From contig CAVNZM010000006.1 in NCBI GenBank assembly GCA_963693365.1, forward strand, positions 62,001 through 126,000: DNA of 64,000 nt. The letters run 5' to 3'. This DNA is from Amoebidium appalachense. Lineage: Eukaryota > Ichthyosporea. Positions 39,205-64,000 of the stretch are shown piece after piece. Under the pieces are notes generated by a model, which was not told the DNA's origin, ran no database searches, and saw only the letters and a list, made by a program, of their open reading frames with translations. Both the position numbers and the translations under genes were made by a program. Each line of letters begins with the position of its first letter. Position 1 is the stretch's first letter.

Positions 39205-41273
39205 CTACACACACAAACATCATGCGCACACACGCATGTACAAACGTACGCATGCACGCACGCAGCACACGCACGCATACCTCAGCCCCAAGCTTATTTT
39301 GCTCTACACCAGCCCCAGTCGTTGCGTCTCTCCCACGCCCCCGTAACACCACAAGCCCCCAAAAACGTGTAGTGGGCCCTGTGCAGACTGTCAAAAAGAC
39401 AACAGTGCAAGGCCCAGTCACAGGGTTGGAAAGTACATATCAAACACTACTGCTCTCTGTGGCCCTGTGTGTCTGTCGTGCTACCCAGCAAAATAAGCCT
39501 GTGGAAAACCAATGTATAGCTACATATACATATGGGTCAATATGGGTGTCTTCTAACACTTGAGACTTTCGTACTGTCTTTGCATTTTACCTGGCAGCTA
39601 CCTGGCACACCACCACAGTATGACTGGGCCTTGGCTGATGAAAAGCCTTTTCCCGCTTCATAGAGCCCCCCTGGTGGATAATAGAAATTGAGCATAGGGA
39701 AAGAGCAAAGTGAGATATTTTATTGTGCATGGCAGTTCATAAGTTTTTATAAGAAAATTCGAAACTTAGAGAAGAAAGAGCCCCCGAGGGTAGATCTTAT
39801 AATTCTTGCTAGGACCGGTATTGTAGTCTGTAGGTGACAAAGAGGCATCTTTTGTTTACTTACCAGCCGAACGCCAGAGTGCCGAGGGTCTTTATGAACC
39901 TCAAAAAAGCGGCAAGACCTTATTTTGACGCCTTTCACCTGATTGGTCTGCGAAGAACAATACCTGAAAGTATGAAATGTGAAAACTAGGCAGCTTTTCC
40001 TGCATATCCTGTGTCTATGCATGGCTGCTACAGTCAGCTTATTTTAAATTATTATGGAGGTATATAATAAAGATATGTAGCGGAACAGAGAATCCCGCTT
40101 GGATTTTTAAGCAGTTGGAACTCGATGTTTATGTTTCTTTCAAACCTTGAATTCTTTAGACGTTACAGCCATTATGTTTGGCGGAATATCACGTCTACAT
40201 CAAACCTCTACAGCTGGACCAGTGGGACGGCTCGGTAACGTGCTTCATCGCCGTCTCACAGTCTTCCAGCTTTCCTCTTCAATTTCATTTTCTCTCGATT
40301 AGGTTCCCACAAAAAAACTACTAAGAAACCTACGTTTTCATCCAGTGAAATATGAGATATATAAAAGTTTTGAAAAAAAAATTTTAAGTCGTAAAACCTG
40401 TCAGAGCCCTTCAAGTGCTATTACCACACTGGCATACACATTCCCGCGCGCATGATAAAGAACCAATCACATCTAAGCCTCTACTTCGTGCCTGCCTTTT
40501 CTATTGGCCATCTGTGCACCACAATAAACCGGGCTGGCAGTGCTGCCTGTACCGTACGTACTGCTGCTTGGCCAAGACAGGCCGCGGACGGGTCCACTGG
40601 GACCCACAAGGGCCTCTCAAACCACACGTAAACCTACAAGCGGCTGAATATACCAGCCCGCCTGAAAACCCTAGAAAATTTAAACACGCACCCACACGTG
40701 CACAAATTTGACGTTTGCAATTGTGCACGTGTGCGAGCCTATCTAGCGCATGCGCATGCGCATGTACATGCACATGCAAGTGTGTGCCCGTCACTGAATC
40801 TCACATCAATTCTTTGTGTGTGGGTGTTGCTTCACGAGTGAACACACGAGCGCCCCTACAATTAACACATGCAGAAATTGAAACCTCAAACTCCCGAATG
40901 TGCATGCATGCGAACCCATTGGGCCCAGGTAAAGCTCAGGTCCAAGTTCCAACCTATTCATCAGTTAAACAAGTTGAAATGATATTTGTCGCACAAATTG
41001 AGAAAGGGAAGGTGATGCTGATTCAGAAGAGGTCCGGAGCAGTTCAAAAAGATTTAGAAGGGGCAGGGCCACGGCCCTCTGAACTTCAGGGCGTGCATGT
41101 GGTTTACTATGCAATACAGAGTTACGATACAAAGCACACCGTACATGGTTCGAAATCACGACGGACGATACTTGGGGGAAAAAGAAAATATCCGAGTCGG
41201 GCCTGTGAAATCCAACTCAAATAATGCTTCACTTGAGCAACTTGCACGGGGTCACCCGTATGGATCTCAGACA

Positions 41274-41278
<5 letters not shown>

Positions 41279-41357
<79 letters not shown>

Positions 41358-41398
41358 ATGTGCGTGCGTGTGTGTGCGTGTGTGTGTGTGTGTGTGCA

Positions 41399-41443
<45 letters not shown>
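41279..41443. repeat. (TG)n microsatellite
   Basis: Mostly uninterrupted TG units with a few GCATGTGCG breaks, 100 bp beyond the PSMA7 stop. Confidence 0.96.
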
Positions 41444-41445
<2 letters not shown>

Positions 41446-41541
41446 GGTGGCGGTTGGCTGGGGGGGGAGGGGAGAGGGGGGGGGGAGGGGGCGGGGGGAG
41501 TTTCGACACGGCCAAAGCAGCATCAAAGCCTAGGGGTATGC

Positions 41542-41546
41542 TTTAT

Positions 41547-41547
<1 letters not shown>
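41542..41547 (-). promoter_or_regulatory. candidate polyadenylation signal AATAAA overlapping PSMA7 stop
   Basis: On the minus strand the stop codon and hexamer overlap (TGAATAAAGC), so AATAAA begins on the last base of TGA. If functional, the 3' untranslated region would be only a few tens of bases. That it is used as a signal is inference. Confidence 0.35.
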
Positions 41548-48896
<7,349 letters not shown>

Positions 48897-50993
48897 GCTG
48901 CCTGCTGTGTCTACAACGTATAGATGCTATACAACCTTAGCTTTTTCCCTTTTCTCGCTCTCTCTCCCTCTCTCTTCTGTGCTAACTCAAAAAAAAAACA
49001 AAAGTGACACGTCATCATTCAGCCGCCCGCCAAATAGAGCTCACGGAAATCGATCCGGGTCAGTGACCACAGTGCGATTTGTGGCTCGAACCGATTCGTT
49101 GTGGTGTTCCTCCAGGATTACGTAACAGGGCGCAGCGAGCTCTTTTTAGTTTTTTCTTTTTTTTGCCTTTTTTCTTTTTTCTTTTTTGCCTTTATGTTGC
49201 CGCAGGCGACAGCAGCGTAGTAGGGCCCAGCCACTTACGAAATCTAGCGGGTACAAAGCCTTGTATTAGATCTCTGCAAGCTGTCTTGTCGCGTGATGTT
49301 ACGGATTTCCGCATATATGGAGCTGTACATACAGTGACGAGAGGGATCAACCGGGTCATCACGGTCCTGGTCATTGGCAATGTGCATGCCTGGGCACCTG
49401 TAGCTCGCATGCCGTTACAGACAGTGCGTGGCATGTGTAAGCTACCGTGCTAAGATAACTAGCCTTTATTTCTTGAATAACGGCATTCAATCAGACCCGC
49501 GTCAAAAGTGATAAGTCCAGAGGTTGCATAAAGCCAGAGCTACCGTAATGCTGTCATTGCATCATGATGCTCTACTTGTGTGTTCACGTGACAACATTTA
49601 CTTCGCTGGTGTCTGGCAATTGCATCGTGGGGGATGCTTCTGCGCGTACAAAGCAGCCAAGGAGCTGAGCTAGTCGCAACTTAACTGCTGGGACTCCTTG
49701 TTTGCCGCCGCGCAGCAGCCTAAGTGCAGTCCACACTGAGGCCTAGCAGGCACACATGCAGCGGGAAACGCTGCACATGCAGCGGGAAACGCTGCACTAG
49801 GTCGTGCACACAGGCGGGGAGCTGGGGCCACCCAGCGAAGGGCCGCCAGCGCAGCTGACTGGTGGCGTTCCCTGTGGTGCCAAGGCTTGCTGGCCTGTGC
49901 CTGCACATAGTGTGCAGCATACATATGTGCAGTCTGTTGCAATAGGGCAAGGCCGCCACAATCAACCGTATGCCACCATATGCATCACGTGGTGGGCCGA
50001 CGAACGCAACCATCTGTAGGAGGGCCCAAAATCTACCCTACGTGTGTGCATCACTTGATAAATGGTTCTAACAAGTCCTAATTGCGCCGCTGGCCGAGAC
50101 ATAACATGCAAACCAGCCTGGCGAGTTGGAAGCACTTGACCGTGGCTAGAACAGTATGGCCATGGTGCAAGGATTTTGATTAAGCACGATCCTAAATTGA
50201 ACGACGCGGGCGGGCAGGCGAGCGGCGGCGGCGGCGGCCCCCCTGGGGTGGGGGTGGGGGGGGGGGGAGGGGGGGGGGGGGGGGGGGGACTATCTTACCC
50301 AGCCACCAGGGCACGGCGTGCGCTCCGTTTATGTACATACCCCACAACATAAATTGTGGGTGTGGTTGTGGGTTTGTATGACGTGTGTGCGCGCAAGCAC
50401 ACGCACACGCACACAAACACGTATACGCACGCACAAACGTGTGTGTGCGTGCGTTTACAGGTTTGTGTGTGAACACGTTTGTGCGTGCGTATACGTGTTT
50501 GTGTGCGTGTGTGTGTGTGTGCACGTGTGTGTTCACATATTGGGTGTTGGGAGGGGGGAAATTGGAGGGGGGAGGGGAGGGGGGGAGGGGAAGGGAGGGA
50601 GAGGGGAGGGGGGGGGGGGGGGGGGGATGGAGGGGCCGTGTGTCCTTTCATCAATTTAGACATCAGGGGATCAGGCCAACACCTGCACCCTCCAAATTTA
50701 GTTATTGAAATCACTACAATTTGTTTTAGTTGTGTCCCTTGGCTGTGCCCAACCGTCCATACGCATCACTACACCTCAACCACACCCTAGCTAGGCCACA
50801 CAAACACACACTGACAGTACACACATGCAAATCAACTACCACGTGTGGCTTGCCCCCACACTCACAGCATCATTTCCATCGCCGGGCCACACTATCACCC
50901 AAGCACCCAGCCATATTCATACAAGATCAAGTGTGCATATGTTGTTTAACTAATGGTCACTATATGTGTGTGCCGCCAGCTACCCATATATAA
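48897..50993. other. spacer between PSMA7 5' end and the SH3 gene 3' end
   Basis: Should include the PSMA7 promoter next to 48897. No gene recognised. A 22-bp tandem pair (CACATGCAGCGGGAAACGCTG) is at 49751-49796. A poly-G block lies at 50244-50289 and CA/TG-rich sequence at 50380-50540. Confidence 0.5.
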
Positions 50994-52084
50994 TCAGGGC
51001 AGATCAACCTTCAAGTCAATATAGCTAGCAGGGAATATGCCCACCACATATGTGCGGTCGTTCTCCCCCTCGTACCACTCACTATTAACCCTCGACATGA
51101 GCAGTATCTTATCCCCCGTCTGAAACGACAACTCCTCCGCCGTCTCCCCCTCAAAGTCATACAGCGCAATTCCATATGCCCCACCCCCATACCCTTCTGC
51201 CTGTGCCGGCTGGTCGCTTGTTATCTCATCCGCCGTCTCCACATAGATGAGGGGAAAGATACCCGTGCACCCACTCAACGTGCCCCTCAGCCACTCATCC
51301 CCCACGTACCCCACCACCTCTATCACATCCCCCGCCCTGAACCCCAACTCATCGCTCGTCTCTGCATCGTAATCATACAACCCCCTGACCTTAGTTCCCA
51401 CCATCGCTGCCAGCTCACTATCCTCCGTTTCGTCTGCCTGCTGCCCACCCGTCGTATCCGTATGCGTGTCTGCAGTAGCACCAGCAGGCAGGGGCACCTT
51501 AACATCCACATATGACACAGGGAAGATGCCCACTTTGCCATCCACCGTTCTTCCTTTGAGCCACTCCGTGCCCACCCACTCCAACAACACGATGTCCTCC
51601 CCCTCAAAGAATGACAACTCGTCGGCCCCCTCCCCCTCAAACTCATACAGGGCCACACCGTGTGGCTGCTGCCTGCCTGCACCTGGCTGGCTCGTCTTCT
51701 GGGGGGTTGAGTCTGAGGGCAGGGGCACAACCACCTGCACAAAGGACGCTGGGAAGATGCCGTGCTCCCCTGACGGTAGCTCACCAGCATACCACTCGGC
51801 TGCAGGCACACAGTAAGCACAAAAAAGACATGTGCACACAAGCAACACACAGACTAAAGAGGATAAAGCTTGTTTGGAAGGGGCAAAGCCCATATTGTGC
51901 TCAGGAAAAAGGCAAAGAGGAGGGATAGGTTGCTTTGCAATGATTTTTTTTTTTTTCCTTTTTTTTGGGGGGGGGGAGGGGGGGGGGGGGCTCTCGTGTA
52001 GTCAGGTGCACATACGTGTGGTGGCATGGCTTGCTGTGGATGTCTGTCGAAGTGAGAGGATGTGCACTATATATGTGCTAGCCC

Positions 52085-52137
<53 letters not shown>

Positions 52138-53610
52138 CTGAAGTCCTGCGTGAGAGCATGACTGTGTGTGTTTGGAGCGGGGGGAGGGAGGGGGGGGGGG
52201 GGTGGGGGGGGGGGGGGGGGGGGGATATGTGGGTAAGCAGCTAGGGTGTGCACATGACTGTGAATATGTGTGTTGTGTGCACGCACGCAACGTACCGTTA
52301 ATGCGTCTGTTGAGGTACACCACCTCGTCCTTGAACAGAGACAGCTCCCCCTCTCCAGCATCCCCAGCAAAGTCCGCCACCACCGTAGCCCTTGGCCCGT
52401 CTGTGCGTGGTTTGTTGCGGGGGGGCAGGGGTGGTGGGCCACTTTGTGCCCTGTGCGGCTGGCTGGCAGCCTGCTGGCCTAATGCAGCAGCCACGGCGGC
52501 ACTGGGCTGCAGCTGGCCGATGGGCCGTGGGCTGGGCTTGGCCACTTCTGGCTGGCTGCTGGGTGGGGCCTCAAACATGGATGCTGCAGCCTTAACGCTA
52601 GTGCTGCGGCCCTCAGCCTCACCCTCTGTAACTGCTGTGGCTGCAGGCCCACTGCCTGACACACGTGGCCGGGGGGCTGGGGCCGGGCTGGCTGTGTCGC
52701 TGGCAGCAGGGGGGGGTGGTGGACCTGGGCCGGGGCTGGGGCTTGGGGGCCGGGGCCGGGGGCTGAGTGTCCTGGGCGGCCTTCTCGAACATGCTGGCAA
52801 AGGCATTGACCTTGCCGGCAGACCTGCTGCGCTCCAACGGCACCGGCTCACTGGCTGGGGTTGGGTCCAGGGCCTTGGGCACGGCCAGGTCGCTGGTGCT
52901 GCGCCCACTGGGGCTACGCTGGGGCCGGGGGGCAGGGGCAGGGGCAGAGCTTTGGTCTGCTGCAGCCTCGAACATGGCTGCCCGGGCACTGACCCCAACA
53001 CTGGGCCCAGCTGGCTCCACTACCGTCCTGGGTGCCGGGGCTGGAGGGGTGCTGGCTGCTGGGCTGCGCGGGGCTGGCTGCGTTCGGGGGGCTGGCCGCG
53101 CTGTGGAGGCGGGAGCTGTGGGGGCTGGGGCTGTGGGGCTGGGCAGGGGGGACGGTGCAGTGGTGGTGGTGGGGCTGGTGCCACCCAGCCGGGCAGGCCG
53201 GGGGGCTAAGGGGGGTGGGGCCTTGGCTGGGTTGGATGCTGGGGTGGCAGCTGGGACAGGTGTCGGGGCGGGCTGGGGGGCAGGTGCAGGGGCCGGTGCG
53301 GGTGCTGGTGTGGGTACAGGAGCGCCTGCAGGCACAGAGTCAGTGGGCTGGCAGCAAGCCACAAGAACATAAATGCAAACGGTGTTGACTACCAACGAAG
53401 TTGACTACCAACGAGGTCGCCTACAAACGAGGTTGACTACAAACGAGGTTGACTACAAACGAGGTTGTAAACAAACGAGGTTGACTACATCCCGAAGACA
53501 TGACATAACATCGGGCCCCATGTTAATTCACCTCCTTCAAACCAAGCCCCTAAACACCCATAACTCACAGACGCCTGAGGGGGGCTGCATGTGCTTCCTG
53601 TACCAGTATA

Positions 53611-53658
<48 letters not shown>

Positions 53659-55166
53659 GGCTATGCCTGTGTGGGTGCCTGTGTCCGCTCCTGGCTGTGC
53701 ATGTATGTGTGTGTAAACATGTGTGGGGGATGCGCCCCTCCCTGTCCAATGGGTAAGGTGCTTGAGACTGCACGAGCATGTGTGCCTATCTGTAGGGCCA
53801 CATGATGCAACACCACTCGTGGCGATGTGTTTGTGTTTGCCTGCATAAGTGTGCGCCCCTGCCTGCCTTTGTGTGCATACACGTGTGTATGCATGTCTCC
53901 TGCTGTGTGGGGGTGTGCATGCCCATGTGCTTGTGTGGCCCGTGTATTCGTTTAACTGTACATATACTTCGGTAGCTGCAGCCGCCTGTGTGCATCTGTG
54001 TGTGTGCCAGTGCTAGTGGTTGTGACTTTGGTTATGTGTGTGTGTGCACGTGCCTCTGGCGCCCGTGTGCACGTGCATGTGTCTGTGTCCGCACCTGCAT
54101 ATGTTCTTGTCTGTGTGTGTGTGTGTGTGTGCACGTGCATGTGTCTGTGTCCGCACCTGCATATGTTCTTGTCTGTGTGTGTGTGTGTGTGTGCACGTGC
54201 ATGTGTCTGTGTCCGCACCTGCATATGTTCTTGTCTGTGTGTGTGTGTGTGTGCACGTGCATGTGTCTATGTCCGTGCCCGCACATGCTCTTGTCTGTGT
54301 GCATGTGCGTGTGCATGTGCTTGTGTCTGTGTGCGCCCTTGCATGCTCTTATCTGTATGGCCCACCTGGCTTTGCTGCGGCCTCCTTTGCCCTTGTGGCC
54401 TGCCAGCGTGGCACGGGCTTTTTGCCATCACCAGCCAGTGCCAAAGGGGTTGGTACACCACCGGCAGGGGGACCTGGGTGGTCTGCGGCCATATATGGTC
54501 AGAGAATAGCAGCAGCACACCGGAGGGAGGGGGGGGGGTAGTGGCAATATAGATGGAGAGAGAATAGCAGCACACAGAGTGGGTCTGGCCATATATGGTC
54601 AGAGAGCAGCAGAACGCAGCAGAACGCAGCAGAACACAGGGGGGGACACGCATATATGGCCAGAGAAGAGTAACACTCACGGGGAGGGGGGGGGGGGGGG
54701 GCATATATGGTCAGATAGTCACAGTACACAGGGGTTGTGTGGCCATATATGGTCAGAGAATAGCAGCAGTACCTAGGGGCTGTGTGGCTAAGCAAAGGCT
54801 AATAATAGCACCTCACCGGGTAAGAGAGTGGGGCAGGGGGGGGAGGGGGAGGGGAGAGGGGAGGCAGGAGGGCAGCACCGACTTTCTCGATGCTTCTAGG
54901 GATGGAGGGGATGGGACTCTAACACACCTGGAGCTGTGCGCGGTGGAGGGCGGCTGGGTGGCTCACCTGCAGGCCGGCAGTGTAGTGATGCAGTGAGAAA
55001 ACAGTGAAGACCGATGTAAGAGCAGAAAAAATGGGAAACGGTCGTCTGATTGGTCTTTCATGTGCAACCAGATGCGTATGGCTGTGTGTGTCTGTGCACT
55101 AGGGCCAGAACGTGTGCTTGGGGGAAACAAAGACGCACACGCACGCACGCGCGTACACACACACGC

Positions 55167-55206
<40 letters not shown>

Positions 55207-55764
55207 AGGCGTGCGCATGCATAGTGTGTGTTTGTGCATGTGTGTGTGTTCATGTGCACAATGCTTCGTCCGTGATGAACCCATTGCCTGTGCAGTTCTG
55301 TGCATTCAAGCTTTTCAAGCACGACTAGTTCACACGGCCGCCCTCCGTGTGTTCACAATGCGTGCAAACTTCTTAGCAGCAATACCACACACCAACGCTA
55401 ACCAGGCACTGCGTGTCATGCACAATCTAAACACCCCCTTCCCCCCCCCCTCTCCCTCCCCCTCCACCCCCGGGCCACCACCACCACCACCCATACCCAT
55501 ACCCATCCTCTCCCTCCCCACCCTCCTCCCCCCCCGCCCCCCCAGGACACACACGCGCGCACGCGCACGCACACACAATCGTGCACACGCATACGTGCAC
55601 ACAACCGACGGTCCCCGTGACCACGCCACCGCCTTTCTATCCCCGAGCAAAGGCCCTGACAGGAGCTAGCACAGGAGGGCAAGGCTGTGAGAGCAAGACT
55701 TACCTGGAGCCGCGGCAGGCCGGGGAGGAGGCCTAGAAGGGAGCGGTGGGGGCCGTGCAGCCAT
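50994..55764 (-). CDS. adaptor protein with Pro-rich N-terminus and four tandem SH3 domains
   Basis: Exons: 55704-55764, 54366-54473, 52296-53325, 50994-51799; about 667 aa. Exon 1 reads MAARPPPLPSRPPPRPAAAP. A long Pro/Ala-rich region follows, with three copies of an [A]xMFE box (ARAAMFEAAA, NAFASMFEKAA, AAASMFEAPP). Four SH3 domains occupy the C-terminal half. SH3-1 (ATVVADFAGDAGEGELSLFK) is split by intron 3; SH3-2 starts GVALYEFEGEGADELSFFEG, SH3-3 GLYDYDAETSDELGFRAGD and SH3-4 GIALYDFEGETAEELSFQTG. All four have the ALYDF-like strand, the EW core and a GIFP-x-x-Y/F-V/I end, so the Pro-ligand pockets look intact. SH3 domains bind Pro-rich ligands, and such proteins usually scaffold endocytic or actin machinery; that role is inferred. 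Exon 3 is one base too long for its phases: the frame slips at a G8 run at 52709-52716. No orthologue name is given. Confidence 0.9.
53380..53490. repeat. 16-17-bp minisatellite, seven copies, SH3 gene intron 2
   Basis: Unit GTTGACTACAAACGAG with small variants, about 50 bp upstream of the exon 3 acceptor on the gene strand. Confidence 0.93.
54062..54300. repeat. ~56-bp minisatellite, four copies, SH3 gene intron 2
   Basis: Unit has GTGCACGTGCATGTGTCTGT and CCGCACCTGCATATGTTCTT. It lies about 65 bp inside the exon 2 donor. Confidence 0.93.
54488..54780. repeat. CATATATGGTCAGAGA repeats, SH3 gene intron 1
   Basis: At least six spaced copies of GCCATATATGGTCAGAGAAT with AGCAGCA, starting 15 bp from the exon 2 acceptor. 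The inner CCATATATGG fits the CArG-box consensus CC(A/T)6GG; binding by MADS/SRF factors is speculative. Confidence 0.85.
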
Positions 55765-56016
55765 ATTGGGTAGGTGGGTTCTATCCTACAAGGTAAGATG
55801 GATGTGGCCTGGTGGCAACTTCAAATGTTCGGACAACATGTAAAGGGTTGGGCATGTAACAAAAACTGCTGGCGCCTGAACATCCTGACCTGCATGTTCG
55901 CGACACAAACATTTTGCACCACAATCGAGTAAACATGATTGGCTAGATGCGCATCAGCTTACGTAAGCTGCTGCAGCTGAATGGTTTTGGACGTATCACT
56001 TCAGTGAATAGCATCC

Positions 56017-56057
<41 letters not shown>

Positions 56058-58101
56058 CACAAGTAACGCGAGCCCTTGCAGCTACAAACAGATTAGTCCT
56101 CTAGCCTGGGCGGTTTGTGCACAGTCATATGCCATGAATACGTGCCACAGGAGTACTTTGCAGTGTGTCGTATGTCTTGTGGTGGTGCCTGCAACAGCTG
56201 TAGGCCAGGCTGTTGCAAAGCCCATGACAGCTGAGAGAGGTGGGAGAGTGGACCGAAGGGCAGTACTGTGGTGGTGGTGGTGAAATGAGAGCAGGGACAT
56301 GAGGGCCGTGATCTTTACTCCATTACTGCTGTTCATAAGTTCACAATGTGAAGGCTGGGTTTGGGTGGAGGGGCCTGTCACAAAGAAAGAACATAAAGTC
56401 ACAAGTACATTATGGTAAGGTGATGCTAAGAAGGTAAATAGTAGTCATAGGATTCTATTTCTATCTCACTCACTCGTCCTGCATTTCTTCCTCTCCCCGT
56501 CCCTCTGGCACCCCTCACCTCCGGATCCCCCCCCCCCCCCCCCCTCCCCCGGCCCGTCTCCCAATACCGACAGCTACAACAACAAGCTGCGTGTCAACTC
56601 GTGAATTAAGGGGAAAGGGGAACGTTGAGGGTTCCCGCCACCCCATATTCCTCCTCTCTACCCACCCACACACCTACTACATACCCACCTGCCCATTAAA
56701 CCGCCCGTGCCCCCCCTCCCCCCCCCCCCTCCCCCCTCCCCCCTCCCCCCTCCCCTCACCACCTCCCCCAACTTACCCACCCAAAACTCCTTTCTTCTCA
56801 ACCTAACAGGCACACACCTCCCTCATGTTTCAGCCCGCAACCACCCTCTGCCGTAAAACACACTGGCCATCTGACTGTCGGCTCCTGTTCCCAAAACCGT
56901 TTTTTCCGTGGACTGTGCTGGCCATCTATTTTTGGGGGGGAGCTGCCCCGCTGACGACTGGGGCACAGCCTCACGGGACTGCCTTACGTAAGCAGGCTGC
57001 TGGCCATTGGCTCCTGGCGCACAGTTACGTAATCGGTGGCTCATGAGCCTGGCGCCGGCGGCCACCAATGGAAAAAAATAGATGAACAACTCGACTTTGT
57101 AGACTGCAACTTTGTCAAAGTTTGGGTTTTTTTGTTTTTTAACCAGACAGTACATACTGCTATTCAAGAGCATAAATTGAGCACACGCTCGTATAAGTAC
57201 ATACAGCCCCCAGCTATCGCGAGAATAGCACTATGGTGTGTCGGTGCATCTGCTCTTTCCCTGTGTGCCCACCCCGCATCTGATGTACCCGCGACCCTGT
57301 GCGATCATATATATGGAGCCGTGTGCCGTACCCACACTCGAAGACTGGGCCTGACATCTGCCCATTGCAACCTGCATCTGGCCCATCTTGCTGACCCCAA
57401 ACTCCGTCAACATGATGCGCATAGGTACCCCCCGCCCTCCTTCACTCACCTCTCTTAGTCCCTCTTGCTCCCCCTCTCCCCCCTCCCGCCCTCCCCCGTC
57501 CCCCTTCCCTCCCTCCCCCCCTCCCCCCCCCTCCCCCTTCTGTCATGTATCGTGGCTCCAAGCCCATAGCTATGCCTGCACTGATTGGTAGGCCCTTCGC
57601 CGTTGAAAGGAATGGCAGACCGAAATCGCACCAACCCCACCTGCAAAGAGGAGGCGGCTGTTAGCAACAGCACATCTTGCTCCCTCCTCGTATTGTGTTT
57701 AAAGCTCCCTATACACGTCCATGCTGGCTTCTTTTCTGCTTGCATTTGAATACGTTTTGTCTCTCATACTTGTTTGCCTTCTCAGTAACCCTTCTGCACA
57801 TATTTTCGTTGTTTTGGAATCTATAGACTCACACGTGTGCGCGCCCACACACACACACGCACACAAACCCGTGCTCTCGTTCTTTCTCTCTTGCTCACAC
57901 TCTCTCTCTCTCTCACTTTCTCTTCCACACACATACACACACGCACACGCACGCACACACCACACACTCACTTTCACTCACTCATTCAATTCACACGCAC
58001 AAACACACACACTTGCACACACACCAGCACACACTCACTTGGTATGCAACTGCGCTCGCATGTGCGCACACACAAGAATGAGGGCACATCACTCACACAC
58101 A

Positions 58102-58155
<54 letters not shown>

Positions 58156-58262
58156 CTCACCCACCCGCTCTGTGCGTTCAGCCAGCCAGCCGTCCCATCC
58201 CACCAGCCCATCCACCTCCCCCCGGCCACCTCTCTCCCCTGGGTCTCCACGTACCCGCGCAG
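55765..58262. other. spacer between divergent SH3 and DENN genes
   Basis: Should hold both promoters and probably 5' exons of the DENN gene. A G37-class run is at 56022-56055. Exon-like blocks at 57260-57424 (plus strand, ending in gtaccc) and around 57560-57655 could not be tied to either gene. Confidence 0.45.
58095..58153. repeat. (CA)n microsatellite
   Basis: About 28 CA units upstream of the first assigned DENN exon. Confidence 0.95.
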
Positions 58263-63869
<5,607 letters not shown>

Positions 63870-64000
63870 GTAGGTGGGGGCGGGGGGAGGGGGAGGGGGA
63901 GATGGTGGGGGGGGGGGGGGGGGGGGGGGGGAGAATGGGGGATGAAGGGGGGGGGGGGGGGGGAGGGTCGGGTGGGTGGCTCGTGGGCAAGTAGGTGTAG

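Larger units (their letters stand above)
38239..41546. other. intergenic region between alpha-SNAP 5' end and PSMA7 3' end
   Basis: Contains (GT)n at 38294-38395, a 32-bp array, CA-rich sequence at 38820-39220, an AT-rich stretch (39550-40400) and (TG)n at 41279-41443. No gene recognised. The open frame at 40715-41224 shows no domain I know. Confidence 0.5.

Noticed and set aside
40715-41224. Possible 169-codon gene
   Set aside because: No recognisable domain, a Cys/Thr-rich start produced by TGCACATG repeats, and no splice support.
49079-49453. 124-codon frame upstream of PSMA7
   Set aside because: It begins in a T-rich stretch, has no known domain and lies in a spacer; the opposite strand is equally open.
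57231-57745. Exon-like blocks on both strands
   Set aside because: Splice-like signals exist in both directions, but no family match or phase link to the SH3 or DENN gene could be made.

Overview
This is a nuclear window from an intron-rich eukaryote. Coding blocks of 11 to about 1,030 bp are split by GT-AG introns that are mostly 0.3-4 kb and filled with poly-G/poly-C runs, (CA/TG)n, (ACGC)n and minisatellites. There is no bacterial operon structure. The gene set fits a protist or alga better than an animal or fungus: the plant/algal-type topoisomerase VI B subunit, an ALKBH8 without the fused methyltransferase domain (as in plants), and a Penelope-like reverse transcriptase. Multi-SH3 and DENN proteins sit beside them. 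I cannot name the species.

Layout. TOP6B (topoisomerase VI subunit B, minus, 11 exons, running off the left edge) occupies 68-7658. It diverges from ALKBH8 (plus, 13 exons, 359 aa, complete) at 8132-14544 across a 473-bp spacer. An unidentified multi-pass membrane protein (minus) lies at 17482-19117. From 19118 to 29770 I recognise no gene; the stretch holds an inverted repeat pair and a 719-bp tandem duplication. Alpha-SNAP (minus, 8 exons, 314 aa) spans 29771-38238 and carries an intact reverse-transcriptase frame inside intron 3. Proteasome subunit alpha-4 (PSMA7, minus, 7 exons, 258 aa) is at 41547-48896. A four-SH3 adaptor (minus, 4 exons) is at 50994-55764. A DENND2-like Rab exchange factor (plus) starts near 58.2 kb and runs off the right edge.

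I joined all exon models by hand. In TOP6B, ALKBH8, alpha-SNAP and PSMA7 every junction keeps phase and the summed exon lengths are multiples of three. The SH3 and DENN genes each break frame by one base at a G8 run inside coding sequence; the membrane gene changes frame twice.

The genes do not form one pathway. They are ordinary housekeeping functions: topoisomerase activity, tRNA wobble-uridine modification, SNARE recycling, protein degradation, actin/endocytic scaffolding and Rab activation. The most unusual signal is in the introns. Several intronic minisatellites lie against a splice junction and their units copy the splice site itself, sometimes with the adjoining exon bases. This suggests that introns grow here by tandem duplication across splice junctions.
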